64,000 bases of DNA from Maylandia zebra (taxonomy: Eukaryota > Chordata > Actinopteri > Cichliformes > Cichlidae): positions 6,764,844 to 6,828,843 of the forward strand of contig NC_135178.1 of NCBI RefSeq assembly GCF_041146795.1, in the 5' to 3' direction. The position numbers and the translations under genes are program-made. The notes beneath the pieces were generated by a model. It was not told the DNA's origin. It was given only the letters and a program-made list of their open reading frames with translations, and searched no databases. Each line of letters opens with the position of its first letter. Positions within the stretch are counted from its first letter, which is position 1. This document shows, one piece after another, positions 11,135-25,219 of the stretch.

Positions 11135-14100
11135 TTGTAAGGTAACACCTGAACTGCCACATTAAATACATTTTTTTTTGTGGTTTCAGTCCGTCATCCT
11201 CAAATAAGAGACCCATCAGAGAGGATCTAGTTAAAAGAGGATCAGCTGTTAGAAGGAAAAACACTTGTTGTTGAATTTACTTTTCTTCAGTTTACTGTCT
11301 ACGTCCAATGATACGACTGCCTGGCTCCTGATTACCCTGATATTTATCTCTTGGCTCATCTCAATTTCTGCCTGCCCCAGAGGTAAAAGATGGATGGCAC
11401 CTGCTAACACCGGCCCACCGGCACAGCTGTCAACAGCAAGAACTTCATCACAGCCCAGGACTGTTTTCCCCCCAGCTCCTGGGCTGTAGTCTTCTGTGTG
11501 AGTACGAGTGTGTCTGAGAAAAAAAGAGACAATCAATAAAAGTGTCAGAAAGCAGGGGAAAGAGCAAAGACGAATGATTTTTCTCCCAAGTTGAGGATTA
11601 GATGAAAAAGGAGCATGTATTAGTTTCAGGAAAGCAATGTGATACATCTTGTATGGGGCAATCAATAGTTTTACATCACCATCTTACTGCATCAATACAG
11701 TCAGTGCGCTGAGGTTAACTTAGCCTCTGCTGGAGGATTTCTTATCACACATCTACCCGCAAGTGCATCTGGATCTGCAGAAAGAGTTGACCTCCTCAGC
11801 CGATCATATTTACTACAACAACTTCAGCATATTTTCATGACATATTCAAATATTTGTACCTTCATACTGTAAAAAGTTTCATGTCCAGGTGTGAAAAATG
11901 GACTATATTAGAAAAGTATTATGACACAGGAAAGCCTGTTCTCAAGGTTCTTCTGCAGGTAAAAAGACCTTTCAATTTTTGTTTTCCTGTTATACTGCAT
12001 CACAGACATCACACTGGTGCAGTTTTGCCATGGAAACTATGACACATCCCATAATACGGATGCTCACATAAAAAAGTAAAAAGAAAAAGAACATTTTATT
12101 ATTGAATGACCCAACAAGATTACATGTGACTCGATCTATGGTGCTTTATTATCAGTATATAACATTTGACACTTGAGATTTTAGAAAAATATGATTAGTT
12201 ACTTTTTTACATGTACTCGCAGCTGCCTGGTTAAATAGGAACTGTTAGCATAAAGCTCGTAAAGTGAATAAGAATATTCAGAAAGCAAACATGCAGATTA
12301 CATGTTTCCCAAACTGGAGAACTTTGTCTTTAACAGATACATCATTCAAATGAATAAATAACGTGATGTACAGGGGCACATGGGCAAAATGCAGATTTTA
12401 GCTCATATAAATAGAAGTTCTTGTAATCTTGCTATATAAATACAATGCAAAAATTTCAATTTAATGGAATCTGGTCAAATAAAATTGACCTGATTTGTAT
12501 ACTTTCAGATTAAACCAAGCACATTTTCCTTAATGACTAATTATTTAAATGAATAAGTCTTTGATTTGATATATTTCAATTGGATTTTACTCAAAATTAT
12601 CGCTTCACATTTAATTAGGGTGAAAAATTGCTTTTTTGAGTGTAGGCAGAGGTGCACATCTGCATCAGGTGAGGAATGACCTTTAAAAAGCTATTGTGCA
12701 AAGCCCGTGCTGCAGTTCAAGCTTTCCTCTCTGCATTCTGAACTCATCTCAGCAGTGACAAGAGGAGCATCGTGACTCAGCACAGACCTCTGTGGTGAGG
12801 AGTAATGCAGAGAGCGTGTCAGAGGGCTGACTTATTGAAAATTCAAGAGTTTTTGATCAATGTCCCCGGCAGCTCTGCAGGCCTGTGGTCCACAGGTCCG
12901 CCTGTCCAGCCGTCCTTTATTTGGCTGCGATGCTGCTCTGTGCGTGCTGAGCTCTGTTGTCAGCAGATTCTGTTGTTTGTGGAGGTGCATACATAATTGA
13001 CCCGCTCGCCTGCTCCTCCTCCGCTGCCCTCCCGAGCCCCCACCCTCTGAGATAAAGCTGTAAATGCTCAGCAGTATACAGCCCACCTTCCCTGCTCTGT
13101 TTGCTGGGACTCGGCAAGAACGTGATTACATTTCCTCTTTTAAGTGAGTTAAATAGTGAGATACCACACTCCTCAGTGTCCTTGTCACCGTGTGTGCTGA
13201 CATCCTGAGTGGACACTCAGTTGGTGCGTGGGTTTCACAGACACACAAGTTTTTTTAAATGTGCATCCCAGTTTTCAATTTCACAAGATATGGAGGTAAA
13301 ACATGAAACTGCTTTCTGCAAGCTCAAGATGGACACTTTTTATTCCTTGTTTCCCTCTCTCCTATCCCCCCCCCCCCCCCACCACCACCACCATGTCTTG
13401 CCCCCCCCTCTCTCTTTCTCTCTCTCTCACACCATTGCTATATATAGACTTCTGCATTGCAGATGTCCCAGAGCCCTGCAGTTCTGGAGGAGCTGCTGAA
13501 GAGTCCCAGCCAAAATTTGGGCTGCCTGACACAGAGAGGCCAGGCGAGCGGAAACAGCAGACTGGCTGTGCACCACAGGAAGGGCGACAGTCGTAGCATG
13601 ACAGGAACAAACACAGTAACACGGCACATGTGCAGCGAATGTCCACGGCAACACTCTGCACCAAGGATAATGCCCTTCACTCGCCCACCCACCCTTCAAA
13701 TCACCGCAGTCCTAATCTTTGGGTGGGCGGGTGTGTGAGTGTGTGGTGTGGTGATTTTCTGAACCATTTTCCTTCTTTTAGTGATTTGAGAGAATTTCTA
13801 GGTCACAGCTTAATTTAAAAAGAAAAAGGATACACAGTGAATCATTAAACTTTTTTTTTAAACAGCATGCTCTCCTTTCCACAAGTCATGGTAAATGACT
13901 GCAATAAATTTAGATCAGTTTAGATACACACATCAATGGTGCATCTGGTAAAACAATATATCCGTATAACCATACAAACAACAACAGATAGAGCACCTGA
14001 AGAACCAAATGCCACAAAATCAATGCAGAATTTAATGACTGAGCATCGATCATCAACACACATCATTAGTATTGATTAACAAACAGAATGTCAGTAAAAT

Positions 14101-14739
14101 GAAATGTGTTGTATTTCTGTTATATTCTGGGATACTTCAAAATATTAGACATAAAAGATACTTCATCTAGTCATGGCTAAATGTTATTATCAACTTTCTT
14201 CCACAATTGTGTGCAATTCTATTCTATTCTATTCTATTCAAATGGAAAAACAAAACAAAACAAAATTTGGGCTGCACCGCTTGTTCCACGTCTGCTGCAA
14301 CAGCAGCGAGCCATTAAGTATTTATAAGAGCTGGATGTCGTCAGCTCCACAGAGCTGAAACGCAGGCACACATGCTTCCAGCGAGCGTTTGCTGCCACTT
14401 GGTGTTAAAGGTGCAAATTACAGATAATTGTAAAGAGGTGGAAACTGCCTTACATGTTCTGTCTAATAGTCCTCTAGACATGAGTCTGTCTCTGTTTTTG
14501 TTTGTCTAAAATGGACACACAGTGTATGTTCAAATTCTGTTTTTCTTTCAGATTTTTTGTTGTTGAAAAAAAGTTTGGAAAATGCTAATATTTGCGTAAG
14601 ATTGTAAAGCATGGTCATTTCTTTTATTGTTAAACATTTTTTCCTTTTATTTTTAAGTACCACCCTTTTCTGCAAAAAAACAAAAAACAAACAAGAGCTG
14701 CATTTTTCACTCTACAAGCCTTAGATAGCATGTTAAATG
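11135..14739. other. Intergenic sequence, no gene recognised
   Basis: No supported coding exon. Notable contents: a minus-strand open frame of 138 codons at 11249-11665 that I cannot identify; a GC-richer stretch at about 12.66-13.13 kb and again 13.45-13.70 kb; a C-run plus CCA/CT microsatellite at 13367-13430; and a short ATTCT repeat near 14217-14239. Confidence 0.35.
13367..13430. repeat. Simple repeats: C-run, CCA and CT tracts
   Basis: A C homopolymer (13367-13381), a CCA run to about 13393 and a CT-rich tract to 13430 follow each other. The long open frames on both strands here are composition artefacts of these tracts. Confidence 0.85.
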
Positions 14740-15060
14740 TTAACACTCATAGCAGTATCAATGGAATAAGAATGACCAAGTATGTCTTGTTTGGAAGTGT
14801 TGGCAGGAGAAAGTGTCTACTCTCTAAAAACAGCATGACAGCATTGCTTAGGTTTGGAAAGATGCCCTTAAACCCTATTTGAAATTATTACTACCAAAGA
14901 TGGTTGTACAAGCTACTGAGCAATGGTAATGTACTTAGTTTTTTACACATTGCCACACTGGGTTTTGGCTTAGTGTTTGTCAAATAAATAATGACAAGAT
15001 GTAATATGTCATACACTGTTATTCATCTCAGTTTGGATTTAGATCATTTTAATTAATTAC
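14740..15060 (+). mobile_element. Tc1-like transposon relic
   Basis: The 'gtcttgtttggaagtgttggcaggagaaag' block (14781-14811) and 'tctctaaaaacagcatgacagca' block correspond to the conserved LFGSVWRRK-like part of fish Tc1-like transposase DNA; related words recur at 48.59 kb. The later part (ttttacacattgcca, ataaataatgacaagatgtaa, ttattcatctca) resembles the 3' end of such elements. Internal deletion and stop codons make it inactive. Family assignment is by recognition, not by search. Confidence 0.55.
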
Positions 15061-16255
15061 TTTTCTTTTCACTACAACTGTACTGTTGCAACGTTTGCAT
15101 TAGTAATATCACTGAGTCAATCTTACATTTACATCTGCAAGACTACTATTAAGAAATTTAAACTAAGAATATACATCCTGGTATAAAAGGCTCAAATATT
15201 GCTCCTCTTGAGCTTTTCGTCATCATCATTATTAATTATTGTTAATTACATCTGTGGCACTCTAAATGCCATTCACAGTATTTTTCTTGAACATAACCCA
15301 CACCTTAAAATGACATCAGGGAGTTCTGCTGGAAAGGTCAAGCTAGCCCATATTCAAGTAAACATTAGCTATAATTTCACAATAAAAGCACACACACGCA
15401 CACAGTTTTCACTTGGCATAGCTGCATAGGGGCAATGTTTTCAAATATCCCACGAATGATCCTTTTAAAAAGAACCAAAATAAACAGGAAAAAATTAAGA
15501 TGCCAAGTTGATGTATTCTACAAATCAAATTGTGAAAAGTGCCTCAGTCAAAAAATAAAAAATGACTGACCAAACCAGTCCAGAGGACCCAACAGACCGA
15601 CGTTACTGTTGTTAACTACAACTGGATTGAAAAAAACAAAAAAACAAAAACAAATCTATGATGTGACTTTTTTTTTACAAACTGGGGTGAAAAGGGAAAT
15701 TGGAATTTAGAAGAAACAAATAGCCACATTTAGTATCAGCTTATCATGGATTCATATTGCAGTCGTACAATATGCAATACCGGTATATACACTACATATT
15801 TGGGCAACATGAAACAACATGAAACTTCCGGATAAATCAAGTTAATAAAGCCTGGAGGTTTACCAGTTCATGTTGAGAGACGTTTCAAGTATTTCCTATA
15901 ATCTTATTGTTAATATTTTTTAAAGACTGTCAGTAAAGACGAAAGAAACATAAAGAATAATAAATGGTCAGTTTCTTGAAGCAATCCCGAAAGAGTTACA
16001 TGTTGCATGAATTGTAATATTACCATTAATATTTATTCTAAAATAAGATTCTTTAATGTCATGTTAGCATTATGTTGGGTAGTCAATATGGAGTTTTATT
16101 TTGAAAACAGGAAGTGAATGATCGTGAATTGGGTGGAAAGTGTTGTTTGCAGAAATTTAGCTTAGCAGAGGAGGTGTCAGTCTCCAAAAAACAAAGAGGT
16201 TGTTTGTGGGAGCCGCAGGACCTTCGCTGTTGTCGTCAGGTCACGACCCGCTAAG
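15061..16255 (+). promoter_or_regulatory. Upstream region of cds2
   Basis: About 15.06-16.0 kb is AT-rich with nothing recognised. In the last 150 bp before the cds2 start an ETS-like ACAGGAAGTG (about 16107-16116) and a GC-richer segment appear, and the start codon lies in AAGATGGC (16253-16260), a YY1-like core often found at TATA-less housekeeping promoters. No TATA box is evident. The transcription start was not determined. Confidence 0.35.
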
Positions 16256-19200
16256 ATGGCAGAGCTGAGGCACCGTGGACCCAAAGACAGCGACCCTACG
16301 TTTCAGCAGCAGCCGTCAGAGGACAAGGTAACGTTAGCTTGGACTCAGTCCTGCCATTTAGCGGTCCTGACGCTAACTAGCCACCGAGCGATTTGAAATT
16401 CCCATTACACTGTGACTGGTGTGACTAAGAAAGGTCATGTTAGAATGAATAATAAGGCATGTTTAAGTTTTACAAGGCTGTCGTCAATTTACTCTTATAA
16501 CCACATCTTACAACGTAAAAGCTGTTAAAAGCATCTGAAAGACGCTATACAAACCATCCGCCAAACTACTCAAATTTTAAACTTGATTGGCTGGTGGTAC
16601 ACACCGTCTTCCTGTGTGTTCGTCCGCTGCGAAAACAACAGCAAACCAAATGCAAAAGTTAAAATTTCATCGATTCTGGAGCTGCCCTTTTCACCTACGT
16701 TATGCCGATGTGTATAGCAGCTGGTCTTGTCCAACAAAAACCCTTTAAATACATTTGAAGACGCTTTTTCTTGAATGCTAAGCAGTCTACCAGAAAATCC
16801 AAAAATAATAAACTTAGATTTGTAAGGCGTGCTGCAAGCTAGCCACATACGCCGTTGCACACAGAGGTAAATAAGCGATGAAGGTCTCCATGTTGGCCCT
16901 TTATGAGCTAGCACCGATGCTAAATGTTCAGCAGCAGCGTTAAGCTAAACGTTTTATTTTGTTTGTGTATTTATTTATTTATATTTGTAAATTTTGGTTT
17001 GATATGACCGATAGCGATGATGTTCGCGAGCCCTGGTAGGCTAAAGTGTTTAGTAGCTGTAGTTACATTAACAACCACTGCTTCGCGTCGTAGACTGATG
17101 GGTAGCACGATATTATAATTAATCTCTCTTAACAAACTGTTATTAAGCTGTTTCAGTCAGTGTGAGGGGAAATAAAAGCAACATTTATGAGTTCAACATG
17201 GACGATGCGTGGCATTGAATGAAGAAAGGGGCGTGGTGATAGACGTGTGGATATCTAGGACGAGATAATTACAGAAAATTGGAGAGTAGCTGAAAGCAGT
17301 TGGAGAAAGTAGTGGAAGCATTAGTGACATCCTCACAGCGAGCCACACAGGCTAATGTAATTTTCCAGGGAAGCGCACTGTGACTGGTTTAACGTGTTCT
17401 TTATTATTTACTTTTTTGCCATGACTTGTTTAAGAGCAGCCTACCTCATGACCTTGAGCTTGCAGTTGTGCAATCAGGTGAATAATTTGTATTATTTTCG
17501 ATAATAATAATAATGCTACAATTCTGATACAAAAGTATCCATTTTATGTCCACTTCTGCTGAAATAAAAGAAATTGACACTGACAATACAGAATACCCAA
17601 CCAGATTATTTGCAGTTAACTATTTATCAGTAGTTTGCCTGAGCAGAACCAGGGTTTATTTGAAAAAGTCTAGCTTGGTGGAGGCGCACATGTGGACAAA
17701 CATTTGTAACTCTGTGTAATATCACGCAATTTACTAAAGAAAAAGTTGCTCTAAAGACAGTTATATTAGCTGATGAAATTACTTTTGTTGAGGTAGTTTT
17801 ATGGTGGATTGCATAATTTGAAATATAGTGAAATTCAGTTCACAAGTGCATGAATGCTTCAGTCTTTGATTAGGTTACATAACCTCATGGTATAGCTGCA
17901 GTGTCTTGATGACGTCAGTAGAGTTAAACTGTTTGATCACAGTTGTCTACTTTGGCTACTTTCCAGCATGGTGAAGCTAGATCACAAGCCTGCACTTTTG
18001 TATCTGCCTCCCTGTGAAGGAATCGCTTTCCTCTTTGCACGAAAACCATAAGATCCAAATAAAAATGGCCTTTTATGGCTGACAGAAGCAGCCTTTTCTA
18101 ATCAGTTAGAGATTAAAGAAAAAACAAACCCAGATGTGCAAGACAGCATAAAAGGGAAGAAGTGTTTATGTGAAAGGAGCGTCTATTTTTAACTCAAGCA
18201 TCCTGAATGACGGATATTGTCTCCATAGAAACCAGGAAAAGGAGAATGGGCCTGTGTGAATGTGGATTCTTGTGTGTGCTTCTGCATTCGTCTCCTGGGT
18301 TTTGACTTCTGGGTGGCAGTGCACACTAGTGACTGTTTCATATAATTTGAAGGGAACTTAATTACATTTTCTAAGTCTTATAAAACATACAATGTTTTTT
18401 AATATATATTTGGCTGACTTGTAACAAACATGATGCAGCCAATCAGGGAATCACTATTTTGTTCACAACATTAACAGAAACATGCGATCCTCAACCTCTG
18501 GATTAAATCTCTCTTAAAAAGCTTGCAAACTTAACAGAGCAGCGTTTTGTTATTAGAAACTTTTCTACTTGAAGTTCTTGCTCACAGGAACTGTTTATCT
18601 TGAACCAAGTTTTTAGTGTTAATATGTTGGTTTGAATAACAGAAAAAGTAGGGTTACTTACCAAACTCAGATACAGAGACCTTGGCCTGGGGCGTGGGCA
18701 GATGGAGAATATCAAATTAGAGGAGCACTGGTGTGATATTAGTGTAAAAAGCTCAAATAAGTCGTTCTTGCTCTCTAACTTGTGTGTCTTCAGTGTTACT
18801 TATAAGTATTTATTGCATCTAATAACCTGTTACAACCAACTCCATTAATATTATTTGACTTCATTTGTCTCCTGGATGCTCCACTGCTACTGTAACTTGT
18901 ATGAGGAGCAGTAAAATGAGGTGCACTTAGACTGAGATGAGGAAAGGAGAAACTGTTATGACTTTAAATATCACACAGTGCTGAAGTTAGACTAGAGAAG
19001 ATAAATTCGCTGAATACATTTTTAATACTTTTTATTTTGGTCCTGTTTTCATTTATCATTTAACTGATCATTCAGATTTAGTCAATTTATATTCTAAGAT
19101 ATATTTATTTGCTGCATTTTCTTTTATAAAGTTACCAAATCCGTGTTTTGAGCCTGATATTGTTCATGTCTCGTCCTCACTGTTTTGGCAGACTTTACGC

Positions 19201-22200
19201 TAAGGTATCTATATCTTGTCTGTGTGGCTAAGTAAATGTAGAACAAAGTGAAACTGAATTAAATAGAACATCTCACCAACATGTAACCAAACGTCTCATC
19301 ATGCTAGTTCATATTGGACTGATATCAATATTTGAGTGATGCATGCCTAACAAGAAGTATTATTATGTATTAAAGCCGGAGCCCGACTAATATAATATTT
19401 GGTGATGTAAACGTCCAGTATACGGGCAGATTTTTTTTTAAAGACACATTGTTATTTGTTTGTTTTTAATCTAATAAATATCCAGCTGTAGTATGGATTA
19501 TTTGCCAAATTGTGAATGTGAGACCAAGTGGGCGTCACAAAACCACGTCAGCCATCTGCTGGGTGAATCTGATGTGTCAACTCCAAGCCTTATTTGGTCA
19601 CCAGCAGCAGAGAGGGCAGCAGGGGATGAATGAGAAGTGAAAGAACAAACTGCCTTAAAAAACCCTCTCTATTATTGGCACAGGAGCTCTAACCATCCAT
19701 ATTTTTTAGCATTGCCGCTATGGGGGGATAAAGATCAGTCAGTGTTGTAGGCAGGCCTTCATTAGCAAACAGATGGTTTTGAGAAATCAACAATATGGAT
19801 GGAGATGATTTGGAGCAGTGTTTAGCCTCCCACACACGACTGTACACTGACAGTCCATTAATCATAATATGTTCATCTCAGATGAAGCCGATGCTTTTTT
19901 TTTTTTTCCTGCTTTTTTTCCACACAGACGCACCCTGAGCAAAATTTGTTGTTCGCTCTAAACCACTTCTCAGAAAACATTGCTCTGTTGCTTTGTATTT
20001 CTCCTCTTGCACAATAACTCACTAACGGACATTTAGTATCCATCCATCCATCTCTCTCGGGAAAGAAAGGGGATTACGCTTCTGCGGTGTGTGTGTGTGC
20101 GCTACAGCGAGAAACGTTAACATCTGCAGCACAAAGTTTGTTGCAGAAGTTTGAGTGAGAAAAAGAAGAGTATGTTTATAGTGGTAGCTACTGCAGACGA
20201 AAGAGAGTCTAATGGACCCAGACCAGAAAGCTAGTTACCAGCCACGAGCCAAACTATTGTTTATATTATTCTATTTTATTCTATTGTATATAGTATTTTA
20301 TTTTATTGCATTCCAGTGTTTTCTAATTTCTGCTACATAACTTTGCACTTTTGCTGTAACGAAACACATTTCCCACCTGTGGGACTAATAAAGCTTATCT
20401 TATCTTATCTTATCTTATCTTAACTCGGAACACTAAGCATTAGCCAGAGGTATCTGTACATCGGAGCCGGGGGATCTGGTGCTAAATCTGCCATTCTGAT
20501 ACTTACGTGAACATACAAAAAGTATGCTTTCGATATGGAGGGAAATATGTCTCAAAGTGTTGCAAATGTGTTACAAGCAATGATTTGTACATATTTGTTT
20601 CACATTGGGACTGAAACGCAGCTTACATTTGCGGATCTGTGTGAAGCTGACAGCTTTAAATTAGTCTCAAAACTCCATGTGGGCATGCGATGTCATCTGC
20701 GCGTATCAGGCGATTCGTCCACATGTATTTAAGGATTTGCGAACGAGCGAGAGACACGATACATGTAGTTTTGGACACTTGATGCAATTTTACTTTATGC
20801 TCAGGGCTGGATGGTTGATTTCTGCCTGCGGCTTGATGAGAAAACAAGATGACAGCACACTGAAGTGGACTGAAGTCATAATTGCATACAAATAGTTTTC
20901 ATGATTATTTGAAAGTGGGACTCAAATAGACCTGCAAAATGATGTTTTATTTGAAAGTAAGCCTGCACACGTCGGAGCTGTTTTTTCCTCTCTTCTCGTT
21001 TGTTAAACGGATCTTAAAAAGTAAAAAAGGTCTTATTATAAAGACTTCTTAATATTCTTGCATTAAGTATGTAATAGTAAGCATTATCCTCTCCATATTC
21101 CATCCGTCCATTTGTTACACACCCACTATCACCACAGACACACACACACACACATATGCGGCTCTTTTTCTCCTAAAGCAGTAGCCTAGCATCACTGTTT
21201 TTGTTTTTAAATTGTTTATTTTTGATAGTTTTATAATACATTGGTGCTGTGTGAAGATGGAAAATATTACAGATGCCAGCAGCCAACAAACATCTCACCT
21301 ATTCAGTTTTTTTTTTAAGTTTTTTTTATTTATTTATTTATTTTTTTACTGAAACTGTTGGAGAAGAACCACTTCACTGTTATTTTGAAATTGTGTGGTG
21401 TTTTCACAACCACCACCTCACCTCAACCTGAGTAACTGGCAGAACTGAAAACATCTGTGCAGGTTGACATGCTGTTAGTTCTAACCACCCTGGTTTTCAT
21501 GCAGTAATGGTAATAAAGTGTTTGTGGGGTGGGGAGTTTTTAGAGTTGCATATGTTACCATTTTGGGTAAAGGTGGTGTTGGTTTTTTTTTTTTTTTGTC
21601 ACATGTGTCACAAATGTGTCATATGAGTGTTGGGCAAAAAGTACCAAGAGATTACTTACCCAGGTATTTTATCGCGTGATCACAGCACCAGCTCATTGCT
21701 CCTGTAAATATGTAAAAAAACAGACATGCATCATATTCCTGGATAGCTCAGAGAGAAAAGGTAAACTCTCCTAAGTTCATCCGTGATCTATGATTAAACA
21801 GCACATATCTAAATGTTCTGTTATGGTTATATTAGAATAGTTGTTTTCCTTCCCTTTCAGAGCCAAATCTTCCATTTCTTCAAGTTCTTCTCTGTTTTTG
21901 TCTGTTTGCAGGGTTCGGACAATGAACTGAAGGCAGAAAAAGAGGGGGTGTCAGACAGTGAGTCCAAAGTGGACTCTGGTGTCCCAGAGGTGCCGGTCCC
22001 TCCTGACGACACCCCTGAGGTTTTAAATAAGGCGCTGTCTGGACTCTCTTCAAGGTATGCTGAGTATCAAAGGAAATATAAACTGCAAGCTGTTTGCAGT
22101 GTGTTTTAAAGCTATGAACGTAAAGATGCGTCCTCTTCCTAGGGCCGGAACACGCTCAGTCTTGTTTATTGATATCGAACACCCCCATTGTCTGTGTACT

Positions 22201-25130
22201 GTGAGTTGCTATGCGCTCATTTTAAACCCACCTACCTAAACAAGAACCCCGGGTTTTTTCTGGACTGCATGTAAGGCTACGTCCACACGTACACGGGTAT
22301 TTTTGAAAATGGAGATTTTCCGTTTTTTAAAATTTTAAAATTTTAAAAATTTTAAAAATTTTTAATTTATTTTTTTTAAATCCCGTCCAGGCTGCTAGGA
22401 ACATGCCAAAGCAACAGTTAGCGATATATTTCTATCCGTGTAGAAATGTTGGCCAATCAAAAGTCTAGAAGCCTGGGTGGGAAAGAGTAAACAAAGATGG
22501 CGCATAGAACTCAGTTCTGCTTCTATGTGTGGAGGGACAGTAACTGTGTTGTATATGTAAGCATTTAAACATTGCAGAGAGTAAAGTTAACAGTATTGTC
22601 TAAGTCCGCTATTGTAGAAATCCATTTCACCGAAACGATAACGTGTGACGTGAAAAAGGCGCACACCTTTGACGCTGCGTTTTCTCTGTTTTCCTCGTCC
22701 AAACGTAAATGCAACAATGGAGTTTTTGAAAATCTCCACCCTGGCAGGAGTTTTTAAAAATCTCTGTTTTCAGTGACCGAAAACGCCATTTACGTGTGGA
22801 CGAAAGGTGCAAACGCATAGAAAAATCTGCGTTTTCAAAAATACCCGGGTACGTGTGGATGCCAAGCCGCGTTGCCACCGTGGAGGTGTCATGATTCATA
22901 CAAAGGAATTCCTCGTCACATATTTGAATGATTTTGGCCTTTTTGATAACATAATATAAGTAAAAGTTTTGGCCCAGGCTCTTTCAGTTGTGCTTACGTT
23001 TAAAATACAACTCGCTTGTTGCTTTTTAAATTTTTTTGTATTGTCATTTTGCCAGTGTCATGTTTATGTCTTTTCTTCAGATGGAAGAACTGGTGGGTGC
23101 GAGGCATCCTAACACTAGCCATGATCTCCTTCTTCTTCTTCATCATCTACTTGGGCCCCATGGTGCTTATGATGATTGTGAGTACAAACTACTGATTTGT
23201 CCTGCTTGACTTGACTTGTCATTCCACTTTTAGAGCCATCGTTTGTGATTTGAGACAAATTAAGCTTTTTGATACAAAATTATTTCAGTTAAGATGAATC
23301 GTGTTACGAATCAGACTTTTTCTCACTGAGTATAAATAGAAGACGTGTTAATGTTCAGAGCTACTCTAAGCAGCGCAGTCAGTTTATTTTTTAAAGAAAA
23401 TTAAAATCATAGTATTGTGGATTAAAGAGGATCCAGTTTCTCTAATCATTTGCAGGATAGTTGGCTCCGTCATCAGGGAATACCCTGAAAATAGGCCTGT
23501 CAGCCATTTTGTGTCAGTAGGACACCATACTGTGTCACACACACTGAGTTGTGCTCAGGGGTTTTCCTGCACAGAGTATTTGGTGCCCTGCAAAGAGGTT
23601 TAACAGAGCCAGTGGAGAATCAGCAGTGTTGTAATAATGATCTTTATTAACTAGTTTTGTTTATTGTGGTCTTATTTACACAAGTGTGATCCACAGTGTT
23701 GCTCATCAATACATTCAGACTATTGGACTGTGGAATATTCATCCATTTCTGTCAGATAAAGTAACCGGTATCTTCTACTGTACTTTGACTGATCTTGCCA
23801 TGTTTTCTTCCACCCCAAAAGCCCGTTCTGGTTTGTCCTATCAATATTTTGCCTTTGTGCTGCTGACACAGTGTTTTATCTACGCAGGTCCTCTGTGTCC
23901 AGATAAAATGCTTCCAGGAAATCATTACCATTGGTTACAGTGTGTACCACTCCTACGACCTGCCATGGTTCAGGACATTGAGCTGGTGAGGACACAGACA
24001 CACACAGTGTTCACTTGGCAAGACAAAGAATGGGATATTAAAAGCAAATGTCCATGTTGGCTTCTTTCTTATTGTATTGTCTCATGTTTTTACTTTGTTA
24101 CAGATGTCCTGAGGTTTGTTATCAACCCATTTTAAATTAGCAGTATCTTAAAGATTATATATTATAGCAGAATTACAATGAATCATCAGTGCTGTTTGAT
24201 TTGTAGCAGTAGTGGTTTATAGTGTAGTGTAATCCTGATATTCACTATGCCAGGAAACTCAAACTCCTTGGAACACTGTTCTCCATGTACAGGTGTAAAC
24301 TTTTAGCTGTCTGCAGTTTTCATGAAGAGAAGTTAGTCAGCCTTGTTGATTTATTTGTATTTGTGTTTTTCCCCCCGCTGGCATATTGAATTCAGAGTCT
24401 GATTAGCTGCTGTGACAACACCATCAGCTGCGTACATTTACTCTAACCCTTTGAATTACAGGTACTTCCTGCTGTGTGTAAACTACTTCTTCTATGGTGA
24501 GACCGTGACAGATTATTTCTTCACACTGGTTCAGAGGGAGGAACCCCTTCGCATCCTCAGCAAATACCACCGCTTCATCTCCTTCGCGCTCTACCTCACA
24601 GGTAGAAAGACACAAAGTCCTGCTGTAGATTCTGTGTTAACGTCATCATGCCAGCTGCCCACAACAAACATTCTTCCAAGTTATTCAGTAATGACTTATA
24701 ATAAATGTTTATTACACTAAAACAAACTGCTGAACATGAGATAAGTGCACAATCAATAAACAGACATTAGATGCAGTTTACATTGTCATAGCAACCAGAA
24801 GTGTCAAATTTCTTTTAAGAGATGTCAGTGATTGGTCAGTCTGACTCAACAAAATACATTTACAATCAGTAATATTTCCATGAGTCATTCAACTGTTCAA
24901 AGTTTTATTGTTGTATGCACAGTAAAGAAAAATGTTTCCCTGTACAATGAAATTGTTCCTTTGCTATCACCAACAGATGCCGAACAGAAAAACCCACATA
25001 TATAAATAGAAAAAATGCTCATTTTAAAAATAGAATAAAAACAGTTATGAATACTGCATTTGATAAATACATTAGAGATGAAAGAGGAATCTGAGTTGCA
25101 ATAAGCTGTGTACATATTTAGAATGCTACA

Positions 25131-25219
<89 letters not shown>

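Noticed and set aside
13300..13740. Several overlapping open frames of 80-100 codons on both strands
   Set aside because: Caused by the C-run, CCA and CT tracts and higher GC content; no domain, no splice context and no protein I recognise.
20535..20895. Two overlapping 65-72-codon frames in cds2 intron 1
   Set aside because: No recognised protein; the opposite strand is equally open, so most likely chance or a decayed repeat.
23686..24135. 149-codon plus frame overlapping cds2 exon 4
   Set aside because: Reads exon 4 in a wrong frame; the correct frame gives [17 protein letters not shown] with intact splice sites.
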